NCBI RefSeq assembly: GCF_015594725.1
Contig: NZ_JADNRC010000018.1
Location: 1-64,000, forward strand
Length of the DNA stretch: 64,000 bases
Direction of reading: 5' to 3'
Origin: Flavobacterium sp. ALJ2
GTDB lineage: Bacteria > Bacteroidota > Bacteroidia > Flavobacteriales > Flavobacteriaceae
The notes beneath the pieces were generated by a model that was not told the DNA's origin, made no database searches, and was given only the letters and a program-made list of their open reading frames with translations. Position numbers and translations under genes: made by a program. Shown piece after piece: positions 37,279 to 46,138 of the stretch; positions within the stretch are counted from its first letter, which is position 1, and the number at the start of each line of letters is the position of its first letter.

Positions 37279-38736
37279 TTAAAATTTATCCCAGAATAAT
37301 TTTGTTGTCATTTTATCACCACCAATTGCTGTAGCAGCAGCATTGTAGTTATCTCTGTTTAATGTAGAATCAAAAAGAGAATAGATATTTCTCACTGGTA
37401 CTTTTCCTTCAGCCTCAGAAACTGCTGTTGGTGGAGCTACTAAAATAGGGAAGTCTAACCTTCTATATTCAGTCCAAGCTTCGAAACCACGGTTGTAGTA
37501 AGCAATCCAAAGTTGGTAAGCAATTTTTTGTTTATCCGTTCCAGAAGCAGTAGCAAAAGCTACATCAGTTCTGGCTATATAAGTATTTGCATCTGCACTT
37601 GAAACGTTCCAATAATCCATGCTAGAACGAATTCCTTTTTCATAGTAATCGGCAGCTGTGCCACCTACGCTAAAACCTCTGTTTGCAGCATCAGCAAGTA
37701 AGAAACAAGTTTCGGTATAATCGAAAATTACACCTGGATTTGTTTTTTGTTTTATTCTAACTCCTGGGAGTGAGAAGCCACTGTAAGTAACTTGTTTTGC
37801 ATATGGAGCACCTTTATATACGCCACCAATTTTTGAAATTGGATCAAAAAAGACATCTCTTCTTGGGTCAGATTTAGCATTTAATTCGTTTACAAAAAAT
37901 TCTGCAAGTATGATTTGTTTCTCTTCTGCCAAACTTGTATATAATGGATTTTGATCTATAACAGTACTATAGTATTGAAACAAAGCATTTTCGGAATTGT
38001 TATTTATTAATCCAGAGTTATACGCAGATTCTACCATAGTTTTTGCTTTTGCAGCATCAACATCAGCAAGATGTAATCCCATTTTTAGCTTAACACTATT
38101 GGCTAGTTTTTTCCACTTTGCAACATTGCCTTTATAAATAAGATCTGCTGAATCAAAACTTTTGTTACCACTATCTAGATTTCCAATAGCCTCATCTAGT
38201 CTGCGTGCTAAATCAAGATAAACTGTTTTGGCATCATCATATTTTGGAGTTGGATGATTTGTAATATCTAGTGCTTCTGAGTAAACGATGTTACCAAAAA
38301 TATCAACTAAAGTTTGGTAAGCCATTATGATTTGAATATCTAATACAGCTAATTTATTTTTCTTAACAGCAATTTCTATCGAGCCTAGAGCTTGCTCGTT
38401 AGTTATCATGTTTTTAGCAACTTGTAAATCTTTTAAAACATCTCTATATAATAGTACCGAATGAGAGTTTCCTAAGTTTCTTTTTGCCTGATTATAGTTT
38501 ACCTCATCTGTGTAAGTTGATGTAGACCAATATTGAGCATATCCTCTAAAGTTATTATCATTTACTGATGCATTTGTCAAGAAATAAGAATAATTTACTT
38601 GAGAGGTAGTCATTAAAGCACTAGGTACAGTTGTTGTATACGCTTTAGTATTTTCGTTTAATGTATCGAGATCATCACAAGAAGCTATTGTAAGCAATAG
38701 TGCTCCTGCAAAGAATATTGTTTTTAAATTTTTCAT
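37279..38736 (-). CDS. SusD/RagB-like surface lipoprotein
   Basis: The 485-residue protein starts MKNLKTIFFAGALLLTIASC, a lipoprotein signal with Cys20 followed by DDLDTLNENTKAY, a typical surface-export context. It matches the SusD-like 2 (PF12771) architecture: GYAQYWSTSTYTDEVNYN, IIMAYQTLVDIFGNIVYSEAL, LIYKGNVAKWKKLANSVKLKMGLHL, and a C-terminal YNRGFEAWTEYRRLDFP. It forms the lid of the SusCD import complex in the outer membrane. This subgroup and the gene neighbourhood point to peptides, as in RagAB, more than to glycans. Confidence 0.95.
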   Translation of the reverse strand: MKNLKTIFFAGALLLTIASCDDLDTLNENTKAYTTTVPSALMTTSQVNYSYFLTNASVNDNNFRGYAQYWSTSTYTDEVNYNQAKRNLGNSHSVLLYRDVLKDLQVAKNMITNEQALGSIEIAVKKNKLAVLDIQIIMAYQTLVDIFGNIVYSEALDITNHPTPKYDDAKTVYLDLARRLDEAIGNLDSGNKSFDSADLIYKGNVAKWKKLANSVKLKMGLHLADVDAAKAKTMVESAYNSGLINNNSENALFQYYSTVIDQNPLYTSLAEEKQIILAEFFVNELNAKSDPRRDVFFDPISKIGGVYKGAPYAKQVTYSGFSLPGVRIKQKTNPGVIFDYTETCFLLADAANRGFSVGGTAADYYEKGIRSSMDYWNVSSADANTYIARTDVAFATASGTDKQKIAYQLWIAYYNRGFEAWTEYRRLDFPILVAPPTAVSEAEGKVPVRNIYSLFDSTLNRDNYNAAATAIGGDKMTTKLFWDKF

Positions 38737-38747
38737 TTTATTTGTTT

Positions 38748-41700
38748 TTAGAATTGAACTTTTAAATTAAAGTTATACTCCTTTGTTGTAGGCAATACTC
38801 CTGATTGAAAACCTTGTAAGTTACCAGATGAGGTTCCGGCTTCTGGATCAGCATACGGAAGATTTTTACTAATGATCCATAAGTTGCTACCGTTTACAGC
38901 AAAAATGACACTATTCATAAATGTATTTGTTAAGTATTTTGAAGGCAGTTTATAGCTTAATCCTACTTCACGTAATTTTACATAAGATGCATCGTAAACG
39001 TATCTTTCTTGTGGCATAGCGTTATAAGTATCATAATCAGCCAAAACAACTGTAGTGTTAGGAGTTCCATTGGCCTTTACACCATCAAGGATAATTCCTC
39101 CTCCATCAGCAATAGAATTTCTCACGGGGTTGCCTAAATGGTTATTTCCTACGGTACTTTGGTAAATACCTGTTGTATGTCCAAATTGTTGATCTAATGA
39201 GTATACATCACCACCTTTTTTAATGTCTATAAGGAAGTTAAAAGTGAAATTTTTGTAGTTAAGGATGTTGTTGATACCTCCAGTCCATTCAGGATTTACA
39301 TCACCAATTGTTGCTCCATTTACAATTTCGTATCTTCCGTTGTCTTTTACAACTTTTTGTCCATCAAGATATTTATATCCTCTTCCGATAAGTTGTCCGA
39401 TTGGTTTACCAACTTCTGCGATATATCCAATTCCTTGAGTTGATCCTATAGAAAGTCTTTGGGCGCCACCAAGGTCAAGCACTTTGTTTTTATTGGTTGC
39501 CCAGTTAATTCTAGCTTCCCAAGAAAAGTCTTTGGTTTTAAACGGAATAACATTCAAAGAAAGTTCATATCCTTTATTCTCAACATCTCCACCGTTAATC
39601 CATGATCTGCTATATCCAGTTTGCGAAGGATTTTCGATTGATAAAATTTGATTGGTAGTATTTGTTTTGTAATAAGAAAAATCTAATCCTACTCTATTTT
39701 TTAAGAATTTAAGTTCTATACCGGCTTCATATCCTTTAGTAAGTTCGCTCTTTAAGTCGGCGTTACTTTTATTATTTTCATCAGAAAAACGTATGCCATC
39801 AGGTCCAAAATTACTCAACTTGTCATATGTTGATTGGATTACTGCAAACTCAGCATCATTTCCAGTTTCAGCATAATTTAAACGTAGTTTACCAAATGAC
39901 AACCAACTAGCATCGATATGATTGCTAAAAACATAAGTACCTGTAATAGAAGGGTATGTGTATGTGTTATTTTTTTTAGGTAATGTCGATGATTGGTCAA
40001 CTCTATATGAACCTTCCAAGAAATAGGTTTCATTAAAATTGAAAGTTGCGTTTGCATATACACTTTGTGTGCCTATAGTTTCTAAATATTCCTGAGGGAA
40101 GTTAATAGGGGATATAGTATTACTTAACATATATTTTTCAGGAACAATTAAACCTCCATTAGTTGTTGAAAGGGTATTACCTTTAACTGATCGTCTTGAA
40201 TTCCCTCCTAATAACCCATAAAATTTTATATTTTCTGTTATGTCAGTTTTAAAGTTTAAGATTAAATCTAAATTGACTTCACGGAATGTTTTATCATATC
40301 TTGAATATTGGCCTTTTTTATTTGCTACTCTTCTAGATCCTACAGCTATACGTTCTTCTTGTAATTGGGTGTAATAATCTACAGATCCTTTACCTACAAC
40401 GTTTAGCCATTTTGCCACATCAGTGCTTATAGCAAAATTACCAAAGAAACGATCTCTGTTTAAAGAGTTGTAGTTTTTATCTCGTTGAAAGTATGGATTA
40501 TCATGAAATTGTACCTCTAAATCATTTGGTCCACCAATACTCCAACTCGTATTTCTGCCTGTTATATTGTAAGCATCTTCTAAATCCTGAAAATCTATAC
40601 TTGTATTAAACCATTGTCTCACACTACTTAGGTAGTTATTTCCACCATCACCATACCCAGTTTCATTCATTCCTTTTGCATATGCCTTTAGGTAATTTGC
40701 TGAAGCAGATATTTTGGTTTTTGGGCTAAGGTTGTAGCTTGCTGAAAAGTTAAAGTTGTCTTTTTTGTTACTGCTATTTGGTAATATTCCCTGTGCCTGA
40801 TTGTAGTTTGTGTATCCAAATCTAAAATCTCCATTTTCATTAGAACCTGCTACAGCTATACTATTAGTGTAAGTAAGGCTATGTTGGTAAAAATCATTAG
40901 GCGTTTTTTTAACAGGAGCCCATGGAGTTGGGATGCCATAGGTAGGTAATTCTGGATAAAAAGAGTTCCATTTGTAAACTAATATATTTGGATCGTATTT
41001 TGGTCCCCAAGAAGCATCGTCTGTTGCTGCATAAGGATGTACGCCACCTCCAAGATCTACAGTTCCATAAAAATCGCCATAACCACCACCGTATTCCATT
41101 TGGTACTCAGGTAAAGTCTTTTTATCAGCGACTCCTATGTTTACACCACTGTTAAAAGTAATGCCTAATCCAGCTTTGGTCTTGTTGCCTTTTTTTAGAG
41201 TTACAAGAATAACTCCATTAGCAGCTCTAGAGCCATAAAGAGCAGATGCAGCAGCTCCTTTTAAGACATTTATAGATTCGATATCATCTGGATTTATATC
41301 CGATGCAGCATTTCCGTAATCATATCCACCAGTGTTTCCAGCTGTTTTTTGTTCTTTAGTATTGGTGTTATCATTGTTTAACGGAACACCATCTACAACC
41401 CATAAAGCTTGATTATCTCCAGTTAACGATGATGATCCACGGATAACAACATTCGTTGAACCACCTATGTTATTATTTCGTCTAATATCAACACCAGCAA
41501 CTTTTCCTGAGAGTGAGTTTGCTACGTTACCGCTATTTACTTTAGTTAAATCTTCTCCTTTTACTTCCTGAGTAGCATAACCAAGCGATTTTTTTTCTCT
41601 TTTTACACCTAATGCAGTAACTACAACTTCGTTAAGTGATGTCGAACCGCCAGACATTTTAATGTTTACTTTATTGTTAGTTGCAGGCATTTCTTGAGTT

Positions 41701-41942
41701 TTCATTCCGATGTAGCTAAATGAAAGAATTTGACTAGGAGACGCATTGATAGCGTATGCTCCATCAAAGTCAGTCTGTGTTCCTGTTTTGGTTCCTTTAA
41801 CTAATACACTCACGCCTGGTAAAGGCATTCCTGTATCATCGGTCACAATTCCTGTAACTAATCTTTCTTGTGCAAGAATTAGTTGTGTTGCAAATACAAA
41901 AAAGAGTATTGCAACTTTCCTAAAATTAAATTTAAATTTCAT
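38748..41942 (-). CDS. SusC/RagA-family TonB-dependent outer-membrane transporter
   Basis: The 1064-residue protein has a signal peptide ending in LILAQ, an N-terminal carboxypeptidase-regulatory-like domain (VTGIVTDDTGMPLPGVSVLVKGT ... YAINA), the SusC-type TonB box region (LNEVVVTALGVKREKKSLGYATQEV) and a plug with SGKVAGVDIRR, VVIRGSSSL, ALWVVDGVPLNND and ILKGAAASALYGSRAANGVILVT. A 22-strand barrel ends in NLKVQF. It has no STN domain, so no anti-sigma signalling is expected. susD follows 11 bp downstream. Upstream lies the same operator-like motif found before the hydroxyproline operon. Confidence 0.96.
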   Translation of the reverse strand: MKFKFNFRKVAILFFVFATQLILAQERLVTGIVTDDTGMPLPGVSVLVKGTKTGTQTDFDGAYAINASPSQILSFSYIGMKTQEMPATNNKVNIKMSGGSTSLNEVVVTALGVKREKKSLGYATQEVKGEDLTKVNSGNVANSLSGKVAGVDIRRNNNIGGSTNVVIRGSSSLTGDNQALWVVDGVPLNNDNTNTKEQKTAGNTGGYDYGNAASDINPDDIESINVLKGAAASALYGSRAANGVILVTLKKGNKTKAGLGITFNSGVNIGVADKKTLPEYQMEYGGGYGDFYGTVDLGGGVHPYAATDDASWGPKYDPNILVYKWNSFYPELPTYGIPTPWAPVKKTPNDFYQHSLTYTNSIAVAGSNENGDFRFGYTNYNQAQGILPNSSNKKDNFNFSASYNLSPKTKISASANYLKAYAKGMNETGYGDGGNNYLSSVRQWFNTSIDFQDLEDAYNITGRNTSWSIGGPNDLEVQFHDNPYFQRDKNYNSLNRDRFFGNFAISTDVAKWLNVVGKGSVDYYTQLQEERIAVGSRRVANKKGQYSRYDKTFREVNLDLILNFKTDITENIKFYGLLGGNSRRSVKGNTLSTTNGGLIVPEKYMLSNTISPINFPQEYLETIGTQSVYANATFNFNETYFLEGSYRVDQSSTLPKKNNTYTYPSITGTYVFSNHIDASWLSFGKLRLNYAETGNDAEFAVIQSTYDKLSNFGPDGIRFSDENNKSNADLKSELTKGYEAGIELKFLKNRVGLDFSYYKTNTTNQILSIENPSQTGYSRSWINGGDVENKGYELSLNVIPFKTKDFSWEARINWATNKNKVLDLGGAQRLSIGSTQGIGYIAEVGKPIGQLIGRGYKYLDGQKVVKDNGRYEIVNGATIGDVNPEWTGGINNILNYKNFTFNFLIDIKKGGDVYSLDQQFGHTTGIYQSTVGNNHLGNPVRNSIADGGGIILDGVKANGTPNTTVVLADYDTYNAMPQERYVYDASYVKLREVGLSYKLPSKYLTNTFMNSVIFAVNGSNLWIISKNLPYADPEAGTSSGNLQGFQSGVLPTTKEYNFNLKVQF

Positions 41943-41967
41943 ATACTGGTTTTATTATTAATAAGTG

Positions 41968-42038
41968 CAAATATTTTGCATTTATAGCTTTTTTTATGCC
42001 AATATATTATCATAAACTCAGATTATATTATCTTGTTT
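41968..42038 (-). promoter_or_regulatory. susC promoter with AraC-type direct-repeat operator
   Basis: On the minus strand a -7-like box AATATTTG (41968-41975; consensus TAnnTTTG with one mismatch) precedes the susC start codon by about 25 bp. Thirty-one bp upstream of it, on the plus strand, is TTATCATAA-N6-ATTATATTATC-T-TGTTT (42007-42038). Two TTATC words lie 21 bp apart, two helical turns, as in AraC-family direct-repeat sites. The same motif at the same 31-bp distance occurs at 48854-48885. Confidence 0.75.
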
Positions 42039-42240
42039 TAAGTATACTTTATTTTTGATTTATTGTCTTTTCTAGATTTGAAAGTATTTGTTTACTAAAT
42101 GGTTCTTTATGTGTTTTGTTGAAAAATTACGGGATAATATTTACTAAAATGATGAGGTATAAATGGGGTATAAACCGAACAGTTTGACATGGATTTCAAA
42201 CTCAAACATAGCTCAATTTAAAGCAGATTTTTACACAAAC

Positions 42241-42369
42241 TTGTCATTTCGACGAAGGAGAAATCTCCATGAGTAGCTCGACAATTTAAGAAAAACTGTG
42301 AGTTAGTTTCTTGCGGAGATTTACTTCGCCTGTTCACTATCGCTCGAGTATCCTTCGTCGAAATGACAA
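42241..42369. repeat. Dispersed palindromic repeat (TTTCGACGAAGGA type)
   Basis: A 129-bp element is bounded by a perfect 19-bp inverted repeat, TTGTCATTTCGACGAAGGA and its complement. The interior contains GGAGAAATCTCC and TTGCGGAGATTTACTTCGCC, which extend the pairing imperfectly. A related copy lies at 57011-57124 and a decayed one near 31080-31140. It encodes nothing and lies between the peptidase terminator and the susC promoter. Confidence 0.9.
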
Positions 42370-42440
42370 GTTTAGGATTATTTTGCTTAAACTAAAGTTC
42401 CTTAAACCCTTTACATGGTTTGAAAAAAACTTTGTAGGAT

Positions 42441-42476
42441 AAAAAAAACAGTTACAAAAATGCTCTTGTAACTGTT
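42441..42476 (-). terminator. Terminator of the hydroxyproline operon
   Basis: AACAGTTACAA and TTGTAACTGTT form an 11-bp stem with an eight-base loop, followed on the minus strand by eight T. It lies 33 bp beyond the stop codon of the last operon gene at 42509. Confidence 0.9.
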
Positions 42477-42508
42477 AAAATTAATAGTCCTAAAAGGAGG
42501 GTATAAGA

Positions 42509-43804
42509 CTATTTTTTTTGAATAAGTCTTTCTATATCTTCAATTTCTATAGGTAATGCTTCAGAGAGATTGATGTTGCCATCATCTGTAAGCAGGTAAT
42601 CATTTTCTAATCGGCAACCGATTTCCTCTTCTGGTATATAAATTCCTGGCTCGCAGGTAAGCACCATTCCTTTTTCTAAAGTGCGAGAATACAATCCTAC
42701 ATCATGAACATCTAGTCCTAAATGATGGGCTGTTCCGTGCATAAAATATTTTTTATAAGCTGGAGAATCTGGTTTTTGATTAGCAATATCTTCGTTTGTA
42801 ATTAAACCAAGTTTAATTAGTTCTTTTTCGACCAACCCAGCCATTTGTTTTTCATAATCACTATGTTTGATACCCGGTTTTAAAAACTTAGAACCTTCTT
42901 TTAAACAATGTAATACAGACGAATATACTTCTCGCTGACGAGGAGAAAATACTCCATTTACAGGAACACATCTGGTAGTATCTGAGTTGTAATTGGCATA
43001 ACAAACACCAAAGTCAACTAAGACCATTTGATTGTCTCTGCAAATGGTATCATTAGAATTATAATGTAGAGCACATGCATTTTTTCCAGTAGCAATAATT
43101 GGTTTAAAAGCATGACGTGTAGCTCCATTTTTTATTAGCTCATAAACAAGTTCGGCTTCTAATTCAAATTCATTTATGTTTGGTTTAATAGCACTAAGAA
43201 GCCCTTTAAAGCCTTTAACGCTAATTGCTACTGCTTTTTTTATAAGAGTAACTTCTTCTTCGGACTTTATTGGTCTTAATTCTCGGGTAATTTTCGCAGT
43301 TCGATCGTATTGATGTAATGGATATTTTTCTTTACACCATTGTATCATTCGGTCCTGACGAGTAGCCATCTCTGATGTAATTCTTTTTATGTGTTCATTG
43401 TGACCCAAATAAAAAGTATCAGCTTCAAAAGCAAAAAGTTGTAAAGTCTTTTCAAATTCATGAATCCACTTTACGTTTTTTATACCCGAAATTGCTGTTG
43501 CTTCGTCTTTGGTCAAGAAATCCCCATCCCAAAGTTTAGTATGTTCACTTACTTCTTTTACAAATAAAACAGCTCGATTTTCTTCTTTATACGCATCTGG
43601 ATAAAGAACCAAAATAGTTTCGTCTTGATCGATTCCTGTTAAGTAGAATAAATCGTTGTTTTGCGCAAACCCCATAACATCATCTGCATTATTAGGCATT
43701 ACATCATTAGAAACTAAAATAGCCAAGCTATTTGGGCTCATTTTTATCGAAAAGCGTTTTCTGTTTTCGGTAAATAAAGAAGAAGGAATCGATTCGTATC
43801 TCAT
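42509..43804 (-). CDS. pepP: Xaa-Pro aminopeptidase (aminopeptidase P, M24B)
   Basis: The 431-residue protein has an AMP_N domain (GFAQNNDLFYLTGIDQDETILVLYPD) and the M24B catalytic domain. Metal ligands are the Asp residues in VLVDFGVCYANYNSDTTRCVPV, the His in HGTAHHLGLDVHDVG, and the Glu residues in LTCEPGIYIPEEEIGCRLENDYLL. Aminopeptidase P removes an N-terminal residue preceding Pro, and often Hyp. It is the last gene of the hydroxyproline operon, starting 6 bp after the dehydrogenase gene ends. It probably completes intracellular breakdown of collagen-type peptides. Confidence 0.94.
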   Translation of the reverse strand: MRYESIPSSLFTENRKRFSIKMSPNSLAILVSNDVMPNNADDVMGFAQNNDLFYLTGIDQDETILVLYPDAYKEENRAVLFVKEVSEHTKLWDGDFLTKDEATAISGIKNVKWIHEFEKTLQLFAFEADTFYLGHNEHIKRITSEMATRQDRMIQWCKEKYPLHQYDRTAKITRELRPIKSEEEVTLIKKAVAISVKGFKGLLSAIKPNINEFELEAELVYELIKNGATRHAFKPIIATGKNACALHYNSNDTICRDNQMVLVDFGVCYANYNSDTTRCVPVNGVFSPRQREVYSSVLHCLKEGSKFLKPGIKHSDYEKQMAGLVEKELIKLGLITNEDIANQKPDSPAYKKYFMHGTAHHLGLDVHDVGLYSRTLEKGMVLTCEPGIYIPEEEIGCRLENDYLLTDDGNINLSEALPIEIEDIERLIQKK

Positions 43805-43810
43805 AAGATT

Positions 43811-45046
43811 TTATAATTGAAACATTTGTGTATTAACAGAGGTGTTTTTTCCAGAAATAATTTCTGAAACAATTTTACCAGTTGCAGGAGCCAAGCTTAA
43901 TCCCATCATGGCATGTCCAGTAGCCAAAGTTAAGTTTTTTATTCTTTTGTCACGAGTAATTATTGGCATTCCGGATGGAGTACAAGGTCTGAATCCGTAC
44001 CATATTTCTTTTTCTTTTGGCATTTCAATTTTTAAATCAGGGTAAAAATCATTGATACTATTAACAATTCCCTGAACTCTATTTTGGTTAATTTTGGTAT
44101 CGTTAGTATGAGTAATTTCCATTGTACCTCCAAAACGGATATCATTGTTCATAGGAGTCACAGCCACTTTTCCTTCGCATAGAATTGCTGGAATAGAAGG
44201 TTTTTTATTTACATCTTTTAGTGTAAAGCTATATCCCTTTCCGGGTAATATTGAAATGGAACGATTTAATTTTTTAGCAATATTTGGGCTCCATGATCCA
44301 GTTGCCAAAACAACTTCGTCGGTCATAAAAGGCCCCATGTCGGTAAGTATTTCGGTAACAGTATTGTTCTTTATTACAAAATCTTCTACTAGCGTTCTAT
44401 TATGAATTGTTACATTCAATCTACTCAACTCTGCTTTTATAAATTGCATGAATTTTTGAGGATAGATATGCGCATCACTTTTATAATGCACACCGCCCAG
44501 TACATCAGTTTTAGTTCCTGTTTCTAGTTTGGTTACTTCATCTTTAGAAAGGTAATCTACTTCTAAGCCAAAACATTCAGCTAGTTTTCCCTCATGATTA
44601 ATTTCTTCGGCAGTTTTCTCTGTTTTATAAAGCATTAGAAGTCCTTTTTTTTCATAAAAAAAAGAATTATTTTCTTTGATAAAATCTTGATATAGCTCTT
44701 TACTAAAAAGTGATAAATTACAAAGTGCTGGCATTGCTTTTTCTACATGTTGTTTATTGGCATGTTTGTAAAATTGTAATCCCCATTTTGCCAAATCTAT
44801 ACTTAATCTTGGTTTTACATAAAACGGACTTTGACTATCAAACATCCATTTTATCCCTTGAGTAATCATCCCTGGTTGTGCCAACGGAATAATATGTGAA
44901 GGAACTATCATTCCTGCATTGCCATAAGAACAACCATCTGTCATATCCGATTTATCGAAAACAACCACCTGATAGCCTTCTTTTGCTAAATAATATGCTG
45001 AACATAGTCCGATTATTCCTCCACCAATAATGCTTACTTTTTTCAT
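43811..45046 (-). CDS. FAD-dependent D-amino acid dehydrogenase, probable cis-4-hydroxy-D-proline dehydrogenase
   Basis: The 411-residue protein is a DadA-like DAO-family flavoprotein. It has the Rossmann motif VSIIGGGIIGLCSAYYLAKEGYQVVVFDK, SYGNAGMIVPSHIIPLAQPGM (flavin contact), a C-terminal GFRPCTPSGMPIITRD and LATGHAMMGLSLAPATGK. Family enzymes oxidise D-amino acids, passing electrons to the respiratory chain. Between the hydroxyproline epimerase and an aminopeptidase P gene, the expected substrate is cis-4-hydroxy-D-proline. The product would be delta1-pyrroline-4-hydroxy-2-carboxylate. Substrate assignment is by context. Confidence 0.88.
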   Translation of the reverse strand: MKKVSIIGGGIIGLCSAYYLAKEGYQVVVFDKSDMTDGCSYGNAGMIVPSHIIPLAQPGMITQGIKWMFDSQSPFYVKPRLSIDLAKWGLQFYKHANKQHVEKAMPALCNLSLFSKELYQDFIKENNSFFYEKKGLLMLYKTEKTAEEINHEGKLAECFGLEVDYLSKDEVTKLETGTKTDVLGGVHYKSDAHIYPQKFMQFIKAELSRLNVTIHNRTLVEDFVIKNNTVTEILTDMGPFMTDEVVLATGSWSPNIAKKLNRSISILPGKGYSFTLKDVNKKPSIPAILCEGKVAVTPMNNDIRFGGTMEITHTNDTKINQNRVQGIVNSINDFYPDLKIEMPKEKEIWYGFRPCTPSGMPIITRDKRIKNLTLATGHAMMGLSLAPATGKIVSEIISGKNTSVNTQMFQL

Positions 45047-45124
45047 TATACTTATAAATTTATAAAATCATTGGTAAGAATTATGTTCTGTAAAACAATG
45101 ATTTGTTTTTGGGTTTTGTTTTTG

Positions 45125-46135
45125 TTAAATTACTTGAAAACCAAATGCATACGGGTCTTCATCTTCGTCAATGATTATATTGTTGTATCCGTATACTTTT
45201 GCCCATCCTTGTATGCTCGGAACAATGGCTTTTATATCTCCAATAGAAGTTTCTTCTTCGACTTTTCCTATAAATTTGCTACCAATAAAACTTTCGTGTA
45301 TATAATCTTCTCCTTTTTTTAGTTTGCCCTTTGCGTGAAGCTGAGCAAGTCTAGCAGATGTTCCAGTTCCGCATGGGGAACGATCAATGGCTTTATCTCC
45401 ATAAAAAACGGCATTTCTTCCTGAGGATGTTGGATCTATAGGATCGCCTGTCCATAACATATGACTTACATCGCGAATAGTATCATTTTCGGGATGAATG
45501 AAAAGATTGGGATATTTTTCATTAATTCGTTTGCGAACTTCCTGACTGTATTGAACAATTTTTCCTGCTGTAAAATCCTGTATTCCTGAAAAATTGGTTT
45601 GCGGATCTACAATTGCGTAATAATTTCCGCCATAAGCAACATCAAAAACTATTTCACCGAGTTCAGGACAATCCACAGTAAGACCTTCTGCGGCTAAATA
45701 TGATTTAACATTGGTTAATCGTACCCAATCTACTTTTTTACCCGTTTGTTGGTATTCAATCTGAACCAAACCAGCAGGAGCTTCCATTTTTATCTTACCT
45801 GGAATTTTTGGCGTAACCAATCCTTCTTCAATAGCGATAGTTATCGTTCCGATAGTTCCATGACCACACATTGGCAAACAGCCAGATGTTTCGATAAATA
45901 AAATTCCAAAATCATTATTTGGATCACTTGGCGGATAAAGTATGCTGCCGCTCATCATATCATGCCCTCGAGGCTCAAACATTAGCCCTTTACGAATCCA
46001 ATCGTACTCTTTTAAGAAATGTTGGCGTTTCTCGCTCATATTATTCCCAACTAAATTTGGACCGCCTCCAGCAACTACTCTCACTGGGTTACCACAAGTA
46101 TGTGCATCGACACAAAAAAAAGTTTTTCTTGGCAT
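45125..46135 (-). CDS. hypE: 4-hydroxyproline 2-epimerase
   Basis: This 336-residue proline racemase superfamily protein has both catalytic Cys residues: Cys90 in LPMCGHGT and Cys255 in RSPCGTGTSARLA. FFCVDAHTCGNPVRVVAGGGP at the N-terminus and EPRGHDMMSGSILYPPSD are typical of 4-hydroxyproline epimerases more than of proline racemases. It converts trans-4-hydroxy-L-proline to cis-4-hydroxy-D-proline, the first step of the catabolic pathway. The neighbouring genes encode every later step. It starts 3 bp after the stop of the dehydrogenase gene upstream. The 78-bp gap after it contains a weak AATCATTG/CAATGATT inverted repeat. Confidence 0.94.
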   Translation of the reverse strand: MPRKTFFCVDAHTCGNPVRVVAGGGPNLVGNNMSEKRQHFLKEYDWIRKGLMFEPRGHDMMSGSILYPPSDPNNDFGILFIETSGCLPMCGHGTIGTITIAIEEGLVTPKIPGKIKMEAPAGLVQIEYQQTGKKVDWVRLTNVKSYLAAEGLTVDCPELGEIVFDVAYGGNYYAIVDPQTNFSGIQDFTAGKIVQYSQEVRKRINEKYPNLFIHPENDTIRDVSHMLWTGDPIDPTSSGRNAVFYGDKAIDRSPCGTGTSARLAQLHAKGKLKKGEDYIHESFIGSKFIGKVEEETSIGDIKAIVPSIQGWAKVYGYNNIIIDEDEDPYAFGFQVI

Positions 46136-46138
46136 AAA

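Noticed and set aside
37279..41942. Polysaccharide utilisation locus
   Set aside because: No glycoside hydrolase, polysaccharide lyase or sulfatase lies nearby. All neighbours act on peptides or hydroxyproline, so a peptide substrate fits better.
42241..42369. CRISPR or tRNA-like structure
   Set aside because: A single long palindrome without repeat-spacer periodicity or cloverleaf. It matches the dispersed repeat family at 57011.
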